Source of the DNA: Volvox africanus
Taxonomy: Eukaryota; Chlorophyta; Chlorophyceae; Chlamydomonadales; Volvocaceae
Assembly (NCBI GenBank): GCA_030268105.1
Contig: BSDZ01000078.1
Span: 4,391,001 to 4,455,000, forward strand
Length of the DNA stretch: 64,000 bases
Direction: 5' to 3'
The position numbers and the translations under genes were made by a program. The notes under the pieces are model-generated. The model saw only the letters and a list, made by a program, of their open reading frames with translations. It did not search any database and was not told where the DNA came from. This document shows, one piece after another, positions 49,301 through 63,105 of this stretch; the first letter of the stretch is position 1; each line of letters opens with the position of its first letter.

Positions 49301-50707
49301 CTTATTCACCAAACGAGCTGGCGAAACCCTTTTCCCCTTCTCTCCAGCGTTTCTGGTTCCGTTCCAGGGCCGTCATTTTCCAATCATAACCCACAAGCAC
49401 AACTCCCCCGAGCCGGAGCCCGGTGCCCACCTCACCGAGGAGGTCTGCCGCAATGACGGTCCAGCGCATCACAATCTTAGAGGTGGGCGTCTCATAACCA
49501 TGCGACTTGACCAGCTCTACGGATGCCGGCTCCACCGCCCGCATCGCCTGGCCGCACAACCAACTCTGCAAACAAACGTTTGAGAAGAACATAAACCACT
49601 TCTGCAATCTACAAAGCGCCGCAAATACGGACTAAGAGAACAGGAAAGGTTAAGCAAAGTTTCGGCTGGGGCCCTTTTGACACCTCCCGTGCCGCAAGCC
49701 TCCCCCTGACAGCACACGGGCAACATGTTGTTCGGAGAAAGACTGGGATTGTATCAAGTGCCAACTTACAACCTGGGATGGCAAAGGCCGTGATCTTTGG
49801 GTTCCATCAGTGGACTTTGCCAAGTGGTGCAGTAAAAAGCTGTCCTAAGAATATATTTTTTATTAATGAAATTTCATTAAAATTTTACAGAAATTTTACA
49901 TATTCTACAACACAAATAATTTCAATAGTTATTGTTTCTCCTGATGCCTTTCAGTTGCGAAGCTCCAAGCCCATCAGCGCGCAGATTAACTTCTTCCCAG
50001 GTAGCACACCGACACGTACGACAGGAAATTGCGACGGGGAGCTCGTCACCTGGTATCCAGAGAGTGGCGGGTAATCTAGCGGCCAGTATGAGGCATTGTT
50101 GACCGGCGAGTCAGTGTACCTGAGGGGAAAAGGGAGGGAGTGTAAGAGGCAACGGGGTCGTGCTCGCTCAGTGGAAAAACCCACGAGTGGAGGTTGAAGT
50201 TGCGGATGGCAGACCTCTTCCTTGGAAACAGCACAATTTGGGCTCTTGCGGCAAAACTGCGGGATAAAGTGCTCACAGAGAAATAGCCAATGCAGCTATG
50301 AGCGGAACCATCTATAATCAAGGGAGTAAGGCTACACAGGGTCCTTGCTGCATTAGCACATGCAGCCTTGAACATTGAGGGAGCTGCTGGAAACGTCTCA
50401 CTCAACCCATGCCCGGTCAACACCCGATGCCCTCCCCGTGCCTCACCACTTCCTGACAGGCAAGTTGATGGTGAGTTCCATCCAATGCCGCTGAGCCTCG
50501 TAGTCCCCATATTTGGGGGCATCCCCGGCTCCTGAAAGATGAAGCCGCTGCCTCGCACTGATTGTTTCATGATCAGAAAGTATTAGAGGCCTTTAACTCA
50601 CCCGAATACAAGGAAAGGCCGGTAAGGACCCGCACTAAAACTGCCAGCAACACAATGATCGCGGTCGACGACAGGTCATCGCCAACGTAGTCCAACAAGT
50701 CTGACAT
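46316..50707 (-). CDS. ALG6: Dolichyl-P-glucose:Man9GlcNAc2-PP-dolichol alpha-1,3-glucosyltransferase
   Basis: Nine exons join in phase to 565 residues: 50707-50602, 50531-50447, 50119-50050, 49565-49436, 48685-48288, 48105-48013, 47601-47314, 47105-46890 and 46627-46316. The enzyme adds the first glucose to the lipid-linked N-glycan precursor in the ER lumen. Landmarks are the N-terminal membrane helix, [18 protein letters not shown] (the luminal acidic/aromatic motif of the ALG6/ALG8 family), [91 protein letters not shown] and [29 protein letters not shown] marks ALG6 rather than ALG8 in my reading. The large, Ala-rich loop before the HGHFQYN motif is a lineage feature. The least certain border is the end of exon 48685-48288, where an upstream donor would shorten the product slightly. 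Confidence 0.95.
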
Positions 50708-51938
50708 TCTCTTCAACTGAACTAGAGCATGGCCGGCTGGGTCAAGTTATCATCGTGTACCGGTTGCTCAGATCAGCGGGTCAAATATAACAATAAATGC
50801 AGCAAGTTGACATGAAAACAAAGAATGTATAACATTTTTACATTATAATTAGTGTGCCAATCGGAGTACGCAACTTGCACAATTACTTAAGGGTCCTGGG
50901 GTCCCGGGGTCGGCAGTATCACATCGGACCAAATTTACATTGGAAAAAGAAGGTCCGCGATGTTTTCGTAGCAAATGCATGAGCTTAAGCTTACAATGTA
51001 GTGGACAAACCTGAAAGGCTTTGTGCGTCAACCCCTGCCCACCGTGCTCACCCTCTGCCACTCGCCTGTACGTGAGCATACCGGTGCCAGTACTCGTGTG
51101 CTCAGGCTAACCTAGAAACCCCGCTCGCTTGCAAACAACTCTCCCGCCCGTGCAAAGACGTAAGACACGTCCGGGGTTCAGCAAACCTTTGCTATCACAT
51201 ACGCCCTCAAAAACCTCAGGTTTCGGAGCCTTCAAGGATTTACGAGCGGCTAGCAAGTGGCCTAGATTCCCCTATGTACGACCAATATGTGACGCTTCCA
51301 CCATGGTGGTAAGCTTTGTCACCGAATCCCCGCTGTTACGAATTTTGACGCGGCAGGTCGTGTCAGCCTGTATCAGTTACAGGGAACGGTGAAAGCGACT
51401 GTCTGAGCTACACACGGGTCCAAGGCAGGCTAAAGGAACTCATAGAATATGACCTGTTGATTGACTACCACCTTGTCCAAGACAGCCGTTGCCGATGCTG
51501 AGTCAGTGTGATGGACTAGCACTGTTCTGGAAAGGAAAAGATACCCAGTGGAACCGCACGGCTGGGATGGTGTCAAATCCATCACATCAACAGCTGACCC
51601 CTATCCTAATGCACCCGTGTATAAGACGGTCTGCTTCCCATCAGAGGCAGGTACCGGCGGCGCAGATCCCCAAACACCTGCATGATGATACATGTTAGCG
51701 CTGTCCCTCCTCCGCGCTGACGGTAAGAAGGGATCAGAGCGTTGCGGGCTCTTGTTCATACCCCACCCGCGCCAGTATCACAGCACACGGCAGCACGGCG
51801 GGTCAGATGCGATCCCATTCACAACAGGGTCTTTCGGCCTTCCCACTTCGATTGAGTGTTGCTCCTGGTCTCGCGCTGTTCAAGGCAGGCGATGAGAACC
51901 CTGGCCCTACGCATTCTTGTAAGTGGCTCGTGACCGCT

Positions 51939-52000
51939 CGTGGTCGTGATCGTGGTCGTGATCGTGGTCGTGATCGTGGTCGTGGTCGTGGTCGTGATCG
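51939..52000. repeat. Hexamer/dodecamer tandem repeat CGTGGT/CGTGAT
   Basis: About 60 bases built from CGTGGTCGTGAT units with a few CGTGGT-only units at the end. One frame reads as Arg-Gly/Asp-Arg repeats, but there is no supported gene around it. Confidence 0.85.
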
Positions 52001-52416
52001 CAGTGCATCCCCCCCCCTCCGACAAGCCAGAGTTCGCTTTGCCTACATTCGCTCACATGCACCTTTCTTCGCGTTATCTATCCCACATAACGAGCCCACG
52101 AAAAGCCCTGTCGCTGAAGTGGCTAAAGAGTATCACATTCGGCATATAGCGCGCCTGCTCCTTCCCGGCCTCGCCCTCCTTGTCACCCATCCAGGCCGCT
52201 CCTCAACGCTCTCCTTCGTCCTTTGCATGCCTAGTCCTAGCATTTGCCAAATTATGGACTACCATATGCCCTCTTCCACGCATACACACATGCCTTGCAA
52301 AAGTCGCTTGTTGCATACACAGGATCCGCAAATCCGGGGATCAGCTGGTTGGCCTCGGTAAGGACCCATGAACGATACGAGACATGGAGGCCCGAAACCA
52401 GCACGGGGCATGCTCG

Positions 52417-52421
52417 TTACA
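52417..52421 (-). terminator. Candidate TGTAA poly(A) signal for the dehydrogenase gene
   Basis: TTACA on the plus strand, i.e. TGTAA in the sense of the gene, 116 bases after its stop codon at 52537. TGTAA is the established poly(A) signal of Chlamydomonas and Volvox nuclear genes. Confidence 0.45.
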
Positions 52422-52536
52422 GCCTCCCCTTCCTATATAGGTGGAACTCAACAACACCTGCTCGCTCTCGCGCTCGCTATGCTCCGTCTTCTTCTCTAGG
52501 GTCGCTTCGCACAATGGCATGGGCCTCACCTCCACC

Positions 52537-55500
52537 TCAATAGCCGTTCCTCTTATCACACACGTTGGACAAGGGCTGTCCGGCGACGAAGCGGCCCATA
52601 TTCTCCACGAAGAAGGCCAGGCTCTCGAACTATCAGAGTGAGGGGTTCAGGTAGTGTGTTGGAGCGGGAGAGGCGGGAAACATCCATCGGCGTAGAGGCT
52701 CGTGGGCGGAGTTAAGCACTGTAACATGGAGCCTAAGCATAGACGAAGCAACTTAGGCTAGCCCACCACATGCACACAATTCTTAAGCGCGAATGAGTGG
52801 CGGCCTTGCTGATGCACCCCTGAGCATTTGGCTTCATCAAGCTGGGGACTTGCGCTGGCGCACATCGCCAACCCTTCCCCACATACATCACCATCCCGGG
52901 TACGGGCGCGCACATCGGCCCTGGGTTCATGCCGCCCCTGACTGCGTGAGTCTGTCACAAGGAAACCTAATAATCGCACGACAGCAGATGCCATCGGCGT
53001 AATGAAAGAAACGTTAAGGCCTAAGGCGGCATGATGTAATATAGGCCTCATCACAGCAGCAAATGGATGCAGTTCGTCAGTTGATACATCTGTAAAAGCA
53101 CATCGCAGTGACGACCCTCTGGGCCAGATAGAACACTCCCTCTGCAGCAGTGAGGACCGGACATGTCACCCACCTGGAACTCCTTGGTACGATCCGCGCA
53201 GTGCGGAGACAGCAGCACGTTGTCCAGCCTCCACAAAGGGCTGTCAGCCGGCAATGGCTCCGTCTCAAAGACGTCCAGCGCGGCGCCGCGAATGCGACCC
53301 GCCTGAAGCGCTACACGGTGCATGGTGTGAGCCAGATTGCAGAAATTTCGGTTATCACTTGGTTTCGTTTGTGGTTGTCAGTTTACAGCGAAGATCGGGA
53401 AGACATGCGCGCGCATCAGTAATCCTGGGAACCGAAATGGACCTTAGCGAGCCCACCCCCATCTGTAACTCTCGAGTACAGCCAACGGAAAGCGAAAAGG
53501 TCGCTGCCGCTGTCCATGATCCCACTGAGCGTGAAACATCAGGCTGCACCGGTTCCTGTCGCCTGCTGCGGCCATTTCCGCAGTCTTCCTGGAGTGCATT
53601 TGCATGCAATTAAATTACCCGCGGACACATGCGTGGAACAAGAGAGTGTTTAATACCTCAAAAACCGGGCAAATGTGACGTTTAAGCCGCGCACACAAGT
53701 GGCAGTCCCGTGGGAAAGTGGCAGGCCACTGCCAAATGGCAGTACCGTGACCCATCCCCCCAGCTCCTTACATCCGACTCGCCCTAGGGCCGCTCTGCAG
53801 CTGTGCCTCGTGACTCACTCCTCAGCTATACCCTCCTTGCCATTTTCTATTCCACCGGTCCCAGGCAGGCGACCGTGGCTTACCCTCCACCAGGGCCGCT
53901 TCATCCACGCATTTCCCTCTCCCCAAATTGATGAACACGCCGTGGGGCCGCATTGATGCGATGGCGGCTGCGTCCACCAAGCGGTGTGTTGATGGCGTGT
54001 AAGGGGTGGCCATCACCACGTAGTCACTGGCAGCCATCAAATCATGGAGCCGCTCGGGAGGGAAGATCTCATCCTACCACACAAGCAAACATGGCGGGGC
54101 CTCAGCCACATCGGCGAATTCAGCGAGCACCAAGGCGTCGTGCGCGCGCGACGGGCGCAGCAAAGCATACGCGCCAGGGGTTTCCAAATGACGGTGCCGT
54201 CCCAGGGGCCGCAGGACCCAGTCCCCAGCATCATGGCCTTTTCGCAGTGCTATACCCGATCGAGCCCGACCGGCTTCCGTATGCCACCTCCGAAACTCCG
54301 GTGAGTCGTACTGCATTACTAAGGGTCCTGATCACGGAAAAGGCAAATGAGTCATTCCTAACTCACGGGCAGCCGCTCACCACAATGCCCGCCGCCCTCT
54401 CCTTCGCCGAAAGATCCACTCGCCGCCGCAGCGCCACCACCTGCATCCGGAACGCCTTGGCCAGCCGCCCACATGCCTGGCCGATGTCACCGTACCTAGC
54501 CCGTTACAAGGGCCGTACACATCACGTGCACAGGACGAGCAGCGGAGTGCTGTAAATGAGGGGAAAGCTCTGCGCAGAACTTTTGACATATAACGGCCTT
54601 CCGTGCATTTACGAGGCCCTGTACTGCTGACTGAACACTGGGCTAAGGAATCAGGGCGCGGAATATGAGCCGCACGCAACACCGCACTTTGGGTCTCTTA
54701 AGGGTGAGGGCAACTGGGCACCAGGGTAAGATAGACCTGCGTGTTGAGGAAATTCCGATATTGGAATATCCACAACTCCACATACCACTTCGACGCACCC
54801 AATAATGCCCAGTGTCTTCCCGCGTAGTTCCTCAACATCATACGGCTCCCACTGCGCGGCGGCCTGCGGCGCAAGATGGGATACGGCGTGCGAGAGGGGA
54901 AATCAACAGTGGCAGCAACAGTTGAAACAGGGGTGCACGGGTGCTGCTCTACGCTAAACGAGAGCGAAATGGTAGGCCAGGGGTAGGCGGTAAAGTAATG
55001 TCATCTTTCTTAACGGCACTTACCGAAATTTACAGATATGATAGGGTACTGTAACGCGGAGGACAGGAAGGAGCGAGTGGTAAAATCGCAAGCCAAAGCA
55101 CTTGGGGGGCTGTACTAATCCCTTGCTTGCGTGCTGTGGCCACGTGGCTTGGATTTCGCGGCGCTTGGAAAGTGCCAGTCCTGAGGGCCCTTGTACCCCC
55201 CTCTCCCCCTCCTTCCACATACGCCCCACATACACGCCCACCTGTTGCCTCCTCAGCCTGGGCAGGTCCTTTGCGAACCAGTTGCAGGCCGTTAAGCAGT
55301 ACTCCGCCAAACTGTGGCTGTACACTCCCTGCATGCATCCAAGGAAGTGACATCGGCACCAGAAGGGGTCCGAACGCATTCACTGATGTACGGAAATATT
55401 TACTGACAACATTACGTAAACGCGGGCACATCGGAATTCGGAAGGAGGACTATATCCCCAGACGATGATTCCCCTGACAGGGTCTCATCTCCATCCGGAT

Positions 55501-56842
55501 CCATCAACATGACCATCCAGGCCCTTTCAGGCATTTTCACATTTTCCTTTAGACCTTCGAACAGCACCGCAATCCGCCTGTTCGGCTGTCCAGCTCGGTC
55601 ATCCGGCTGCGGCTTACATGCCGTATAGCGTGTACGAGCTCCACGTCTCCCCTAACCCAACCACCCAACTTGTAGGGCGTCGCTTTCCAACCCCGTTACC
55701 AGACATCCACATACCAACACACCTTCGCATTAGTCAACGTCACGGGTCCGTCCACGAGCTCCGGAAAGAGCAGGTGCTCCAGACCCGCACTGGCATTGTG
55801 CATCCACTCAAGGTTTCGGAGCTTGGGCCACAGGGCCTGCAGGCAACATGAGTAAATACCGGCTTGCCGGTGCGTAACACTGCCTTCGCATTCATCCCTG
55901 CCACAGTATGTGCTCCTGAACTGGTAAGTTGCCAAGGTTCAACGCGCTTCACGAATTATGACATCACATCATTGATCGGTTACGTGACATTGTGATATTG
56001 ATTGAAGTATCCACAACTGCCAGACAGAACGGCCAACGTTGGCCGAAGAAGAAGAATGGGCAAAATAGGTTTCGGAGGGAAAGAGCCAGCTGCTTGCGCA
56101 GGAGGGCGCTCCTTTAGCGGCGGGAGTTCGCTGCTGTGAAGAAGGGAAGTCGGATATGACCTAATACATATGTAGATTACATTATGTCGATCACGTGTAT
56201 TACAATACACGTGTATCCGAGCAGCTTATGTACGCCCCTTACCCCTTCTCCATCCCGGGAGCCCCCTGATGTCCCCCCTCCTTCTGTCGGACCTCTTCAA
56301 AAGGCCCTTAGAAGCAATCGCCCATACCTAAACTGAACTTCATATCCCCTCACTTCCCCGTAATAATAATCGGTCCCATTGGCAAAACACACACACACAT
56401 ACACACACTCCCAGACTGCCACATTACCGCTCGGATGGAAGCCCCGCAGGTCAAGACGATCTCATCTTCCCCATCGCCCCCAACCGCGCTGGAGCAGGAA
56501 GCAGCCCTGCTGGATAATACTTTTGGATGGCACTTTGCACCTACCCGAATATCATCGCGTTTTCCCGCATTTTTGCCGACACCACAATTGAGCAACACCG
56601 TAATGCCGTCCCACTGCTCGGGGGTTAGGTGCGCCAGGTCATCCAGGTTGCGACCAACTGCCACAACGGTCACCGTTGGCGATAGCTGCTTCAGCACCTC
56701 AAGCTCTGGTGCGTCCAGACCCGAAACCACGAGCAGGTTGACATTACGCGGGGCGGCCATAGCGGCGAGCGTTGTAGTGGCAGTGGCAGCCTCAACCGCG
56801 GCGGATTGCAGAGCGGCACAAAGGCGTCCCCCAGGCAGAGGT
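52537..56842 (-). CDS. D-isomer-specific 2-hydroxyacid dehydrogenase (5' exon uncertain)
   Basis: Eight exons join in phase: 56842/56760-56545, 55836-55723, 55328-55242, 54863-54799, 54495-54381, 54073-53884, 53310-53174 and 52629-52537. From the ATG at 56760 this gives 338 residues. It is an NAD(P)-dependent reductase of 2-keto acids. The Rossmann motif is complete ([20 protein letters not shown]), as are the catalytic residues: Arg in [14 protein letters not shown], Glu in [11 protein letters not shown] and His in [13 protein letters not shown]. The substrate loop is [20 protein letters not shown]. The C-terminus [20 protein letters not shown] is typical. Upstream of the ATG the frame stays open, without another ATG, to an acceptor-like TTTCAG at 56843, so a 5' exon (perhaps encoding a targeting peptide) is likely and was not found. 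The exact substrate (glyoxylate, hydroxypyruvate or other) cannot be told. It is divergent from ATG8. Confidence 0.93.
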
Positions 56843-57389
56843 CTGAAACGAAACCATTCAACAGTTTTTGGGGGGTTACTGAGTGTACATAAGTGTCATG
56901 GCGGGTTGTATGCACACATGTCGGGTATGCAAGGTTTAGAGCCCTTGCAGTTACTGCCTGAATGTCATGCAGTGCTTAACTCAAATAAGAAAGGCATAAT
57001 ATTTGGCCTAAATGGTTTTACCCTTTAGCTAGGCGCTGACTTTAAATGCTTACCTACGCGTAGCGGCCACTGTACAAGCCCTATGCAAAAGGGCAGCTCG
57101 CGTATGGTATGTAAGATGTTGCATCGGACCACGCGCTTGGTACAGCAAAGCATGTGTGTACAGGATGTTTGATTCCTAAAGCATGGGTCTGATGGAAGCT
57201 CCGGGACCGCACGGCAGGACCTTGTAAATGCTTATTTCCACCGATCTAATAAGATGTATGCAAGACGCTCAGGGAAAAACAATTAAGATAAGACTTATTG
57301 AAATTGACAACCTCGGAAACTACGGAGCTGAATTGACTTCCTCAGGATTAGGTGCTAACTTGTCATTCTGACATATAAACAGCGCTGAA
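56843..57389. promoter_or_regulatory. Divergent upstream region of the dehydrogenase gene and ATG8
   Basis: About 550 bases between the first visible dehydrogenase exon (-) and the ATG8 start (+). It should contain the ATG8 promoter and probably the missing dehydrogenase 5' exon. I could not pick a single convincing exon. Confidence 0.35.
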
Positions 57390-58477
<1,088 letters not shown>

Positions 58478-60695
58478 ATGTCTCCGGCAGGTTATATCAG
58501 TGCTACTGGCGTAGCTGGCGGTGGCGGAGGCACGGCCTACACGCGAGCTGCGTTACAGTGGCAGAATTCGGTGGGCTCTTCGCAGGCTTCCTTGGACAGT
58601 GTCTACGGACGCATTCTTCCTGCAGACCGATTTTCCCTTGTAATTCGCACTTGGCGTCACCCGGGAAACAAGTGTGTCTGCAGCAGAGTCGATGCTGATC
58701 GCAGCAGCCGGCGTGATCACGCCTCTGGAGACCACAGAGGCGCCTGGACGCGCCGTTTGCTCCACGGGGAAGCACGTTCCCGAAGCAATAGATTAATGTC
58801 CTTGATGGTGGGTGATAGGCCTGGGGCTCATTCCACAGGCCCGTGGGTCAAGGCCCTTTGCCCGACTCGATTAAGAATTTACCCGTAGAGTTGTCTGGGT
58901 TTCCAGTGACGTGCTCGGATGAAGCGGGTCGTGCCTTCGATAGGCCAGGGCCGTCGTGAGGCCCTGCCGCATACACGTACTGTAGCATGAGGTACTGACT
59001 GAGGGCTATGTGCAGTGTCTTCCTGCACCCCGTGGGTAGTCAAGAGCCGGGTTGCAATAGGAAATTTTCACCTGCCATAAATTAACAGTTCCCTGTTGTG
59101 GCGTATAACGCCCCTCAGTGTTGTTGACCTCCCTACACCATTACCACAACTGGACGAACGACCCGACCCAATCCCGGGTTTTGCGAATGGCCGGCTCCCT
59201 CTGGATGTTACTGATGTGCGCAACCGACCTGGTCTATCGTTCTCAAAATTAGCCTGCGTGTTTTTAGTTGTGGTAGCGGTAATGGTGTACTCCGTAGGTC
59301 AAGTACCTGTAAGGATCGGGGTCGGTAGTCCTGTTAAGGCCTCACCCGAATGAGGATGGCAAAAACGCTGGGGAAGGACGGGCTCCCTGACATCGGAAGT
59401 CGCCTTGCCGCACAAGTATTCCTGCTTTTTCTGCCTGCCCCTCTATTATTATAAAAACTTCACTCAATTTTTATAATAATTTGCATGCGGACTATGGTCC
59501 ATGTCCCACTTGTGCTGGGTGTGGTGCAGTGCGGGATGGTCGGGAAGCAGTGTGCGCACATGCGCAGTTCTGTGGAATTTTTCGCGTTGTATGTTCCTAG
59601 GGTTTCATTGTTGGAGTTTATAGCATGCTGACACGTATGGGAACAATGCCTGCATGTGGGGCTACTCGCTTGGAAACGTGCTGCTGCATGCCAACAGGGG
59701 GCGGACACCAGGCAACACACTTACATTATGGATTTTGCAAACTAAGGCTGTGGGTCATTGCCCGGAGGTTTAAGAACTATTAAAAGTTGGTTTGTTGACC
59801 TAGGGGTGACGTCTTCCTGCTAATGACTGTAAATCAACATGTTCCAATTTTATCGCGCAGCAGTATCGCCTGGTATGAGACACAAACCAGAAGAGGAACA
59901 TTGAGAGGGTGTGGCATGGCCCCTTTCTCATTCTAGTTATAAAGGAGAGACGTCCTAACACCGCTACGCACGTAACCTTTTCACGGAGGGAGTCCTCGTC
60001 TTCGCTAGCACGTACAGTGCCTAACTAAGGTTGACCCGCGCTGCCTGCTTTATCCTCGCTGACACAACGACGGATAAACAGTCCGTATTGGTACACACAG
60101 CTTTACCAGCCGTGAAAGGGAACAGCACACTATCCGCCGACTAAATTGCAGACATCTTGGGGGTTGCGGAACTTCAATCGTTGCGACGACAGAGGGTCCA
60201 AGCCGCCGTTGTGGCATGAGGGGTGACGCGGCCCCACAACGCCAGAGCCACAGTCCCAATGCGCTCCTGTTGTGTCAGATCGATACCGCTTCCCAGTCAT
60301 CTGGTCCGGTTCGGCCCCAAGGCCTGTCCATCTGCAAACCTCCCAACCCTCCGGCCTTTTATGGGAACCGCCCATCCATGAGCCCAACTGACTACTGTTC
60401 ACGGCCAGCCCATGATGCAGGCCTGGAGCCGGCCCTTTCGACACGCACACCATGCCCTGCCTCAGTGCAATACACAGAACTGCTGTTTCGTTTAACTTGA
60501 TTAGCCATCCGTATGTTGATCATTTGGTCGCCGGTTCACCTAACCGCTTTTGGGTTTACCGTTTCCAATGGAAAATGGCCGCATATATCCCATTCAACGC
60601 CGTCTTGTGCCTTCCTCAGCTGTTCTTGCAAACACCGCTGAAATCTGCCCCGCTTCCTCCGTGGCTAGGTTTAGAACTAGAGGGTTTAGAACCCC
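58478..60695. other. Intergenic gap between convergent genes
   Basis: About 2.2 kb between the 3' ends of ATG8 (+) and the CFAP73-like gene (-). It begins with the open frame in phase with ATG8 (58478-58888). Another open frame at 59096-59353 (+) ends with a hydrophobic stretch (LACVFLVVVAVMVYSV) but has no recognised family. The 59450-59480 part is AT-rich. No supported gene. Confidence 0.4.
58639..58643 (+). terminator. Candidate TGTAA poly(A) signal for ATG8
   Basis: TGTAA 162 bases after the ATG8 stop codon, the sequence used as poly(A) signal in Chlamydomonas and Volvox. Confidence 0.45.
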
Positions 60696-63105
60696 TCAAT
60701 CTTCCGTGCGCGTCTGCGTGCGCTTGGCCTGCTCCAGGCGGTACTGCTTGATGATTGCCCCCAGGTCCGAGACGAAGTTGCCGATGACATCCAGCTGGTG
60801 CAGGGGATTGGATTCTGCAGGGTGTCCGATGGAGCTCTTGGAGCGGCACCGGTTGAAGATGTTGTCGGCCGACAGGACCACCTGGCCATACTCCAGCGTG
60901 CGCTGACTGGCAATCTGCGGGGCGGGGCAGAGGAGGAGGGGGTCAAGAGTAGACTATATACAACAGTACTGCGCGGAGGACAAAATCAAAGACAATAGAA
61001 AGGATATGGTCACTCAGGCGGCCTCGTAAGGGCAGGTAAGCATACGGGGTCTCTTTTGGTGTGCCCAGAAGTTAAGCTGCCAGCGTACTCACGGCAGCAC
61101 ATCGTCCCTCCCGCATTCCACACACCGCGAGAGCCAATCCCATCGACGGGCGTTGTACCAACCACTGTACAACAACATGCAAGATCGTGCATAGCGTGAA
61201 TGGGATGGAGTGTCGCGCACCTGGAGACTAGAGTCCTTTTTGGCCTCTTGAACCATTGCCTCGGCCTCATAACCCTCTAGCTCCGTCTTGAGCTTGGCAA
61301 CCTGTTCATGATGCGGAGGAAGGATAAGCGGTCTCTGTGTGTCTATGCGTGTGTGTGTGTGTGTGTGTGTGTCTGTGCGGCAACACAACAGCCTGTGAGC
61401 TGACCAGGAGTGGAGTTGACGCGTTAGTTGATTCGGCAGATTCCGCTGGATGCCGGTGGTGGGTGCTGAACCTGGGAAAAGCACTGATTTCGGAGAAGTC
61501 GGCATGGGAGACCGGATGAGGGTGCCCCGAAATACCGGGGAAGGTAGGGACTGCCAGGTTAGTGGCCACGGGTGATGTACCCCCCTATCCCACACACAAC
61601 AGTCCTCGACAAAGGCACAGGTGCCCGTACGAGCGTGGGGATAAGCAATTTACATCCCCAGTTGTCACGCCGCCCTATGCTCCCGCTGAACCATGTTGGG
61701 AAAGCGCAGAAGGATTCCCCCTACCATGGAAGTAGCGTCCTGCAAACAGTTACAGCGCGATATGCCTCTTCCCCCTTTGTTTTCCCGGTCAGAGCATCCT
61801 CTTCCGCGCCGAGACCAACCCATTTTGTCACTTTGTCCGCATGAGGGTCCTATCTTCACGGCCTTTCGCAAGGTGCCCCCTTCTCGTCCTAAGCTCAGAG
61901 AAAACAGGGCCCAGACAATGACCACACAGGAATGACGGTTTTACACACAGCCCTTCCCTGGCGGGATAGCATCCCATGTGCAAAGCCTTCACGGACCTGA
62001 TTATTGAGGTTGAGTATTTCATCCGTCTTCTGCTTGACGTAAATCTGCAGCTCTGTCCGCACTTTCTCTGCCAGTTCACTGCATCGGCGTTGGTGGTCTT
62101 TCAAATCAGCATTAGTGGCGGACAGCGTCGCGTGTCGCAGCAGGAGGTCCGACACCTCCTGGTACTCGTCTGCCACCTCCAGAACTGATTCCAGGTACTG
62201 CTGGTACCTGGCGGTGCGTTATTCGACAGCATCATGTTCATGCATCGCAAGTCAGCAGTACGGCATGACTATTCCGTGTGAAGCGAAAAGCATGTGGGTT
62301 TTAGTGTGTGAAGGAAGATGTAACTGCTTGTGTGTGTGGCAAGGGGCTTCGAGAGCTTGGACTTGCGTGGTGCAGCAAATATGTTTTATGTTTGCGACGA
62401 CGTGTATCCAGAAGAAGTAGGTGGGGTTGCCGGCGTTGAGAAGGTACGTTATGCGCCGTGCTGGGGAGAGGCGCATCCTTTGAGCAATTCTTGTGTCGAC
62501 CGTACGCACTGTGTCGTGCACCCTTTGGTAAACCCACACGGCTGCATAGGACGTTGGGTTTCCATCCCCGACACCCAGCCGCCCCAAAGCGGTTTCCCCT
62601 TCTCCAGGTGTCAACCCGTACCGCATGTTCTTCTCAAGGACCTCCAGAATTCGATCCTTTTCCGATTTAAGCTCCTCCAGAACATCCGTTAGCTGCTCGA
62701 TTTCCTTCTCCTTCTGTAGCCGAGCTTTAATCTCGTCCGCTGCTTTTTTCTCTGCCCGTGCACGCTTGGAGTCATTCTCCTGGAGGAATTTGCTGAATCG
62801 AATAAGCGATTCTTGCAGCTCTAGGTCCTTAAGCTTCAATGCTTCCTCCCTCCGCTTGAAGACTTCCTCTTTACGGTTGAAATCAAGCTTTTGCGCCTCT
62901 AAAGCCTCCTGCACCTCGAACATTTGTCGACGCTTCTCCAGCAAACGTGTTGCTGGAGATACATGGTCGAGCACCAATGTTTGTGGAAGCATCCTGCAAG
63001 CATAGCATGCTGAATAAGTCGATGCAAAGCACCCTGGCCCAAAATTAACCGAGCATCCGCGACCCACTTTGAGCGACCATTTGCGCTACCTTCACTGTCT
63101 TCCAT
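60696..63105 (-). CDS. CFAP73: Coiled-coil ciliary protein, CFAP73/CCDC42 family (MIA2-like)
   Basis: Exons 62992-62622, 62207-61997, 61301-61221 and 60914-60696 join in phase to 293 residues from the ATG at 62992. An extra short first exon from the ATG at 63105 (MEDSEGSANG...) is likely and would bring the length to the family's usual 310-320. The product is almost entirely coiled coil, with the DUF4200 signature ATRLLEKRRQMFEVQEALEA, RKEEVFKRREEALKLKDLEL, QESLIRFSKFLQENDSKRAR, then YLESVLEVADEYQEVSDLL and LGAIIKQYRLEQAKRTQT at the end. In Chlamydomonas, FAP73 (MIA2) pairs with FAP100 (MIA1) on the axoneme to regulate inner-arm dynein I1. FAP100 also has DUF4200, but the FLQENDSKRAR stretch and length fit FAP73/CCDC42 better in my reading. 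A TG microsatellite lies in the intron at 61349-61372. Confidence 0.86.

Larger units (their letters stand above)
50708..52536. other. Intergenic gap
   Basis: About 1.8 kb between the ALG6 start and the 3' end of the dehydrogenase gene (both minus strand). It includes an AT-rich stretch near 50780-50880, a short tandem repeat (51939-52000) and a probable poly(A) signal at 52417-52421. Open frames at 51129-51392 and 51807-52361 have no recognisable content. Confidence 0.4.

Noticed and set aside
51807..52361. 184-codon plus-strand frame with Arg-Asp/Arg-Gly repeats
   Set aside because: The repeats are produced by the CGTGGT/CGTGAT tandem tract; nothing else in the frame is protein-like.
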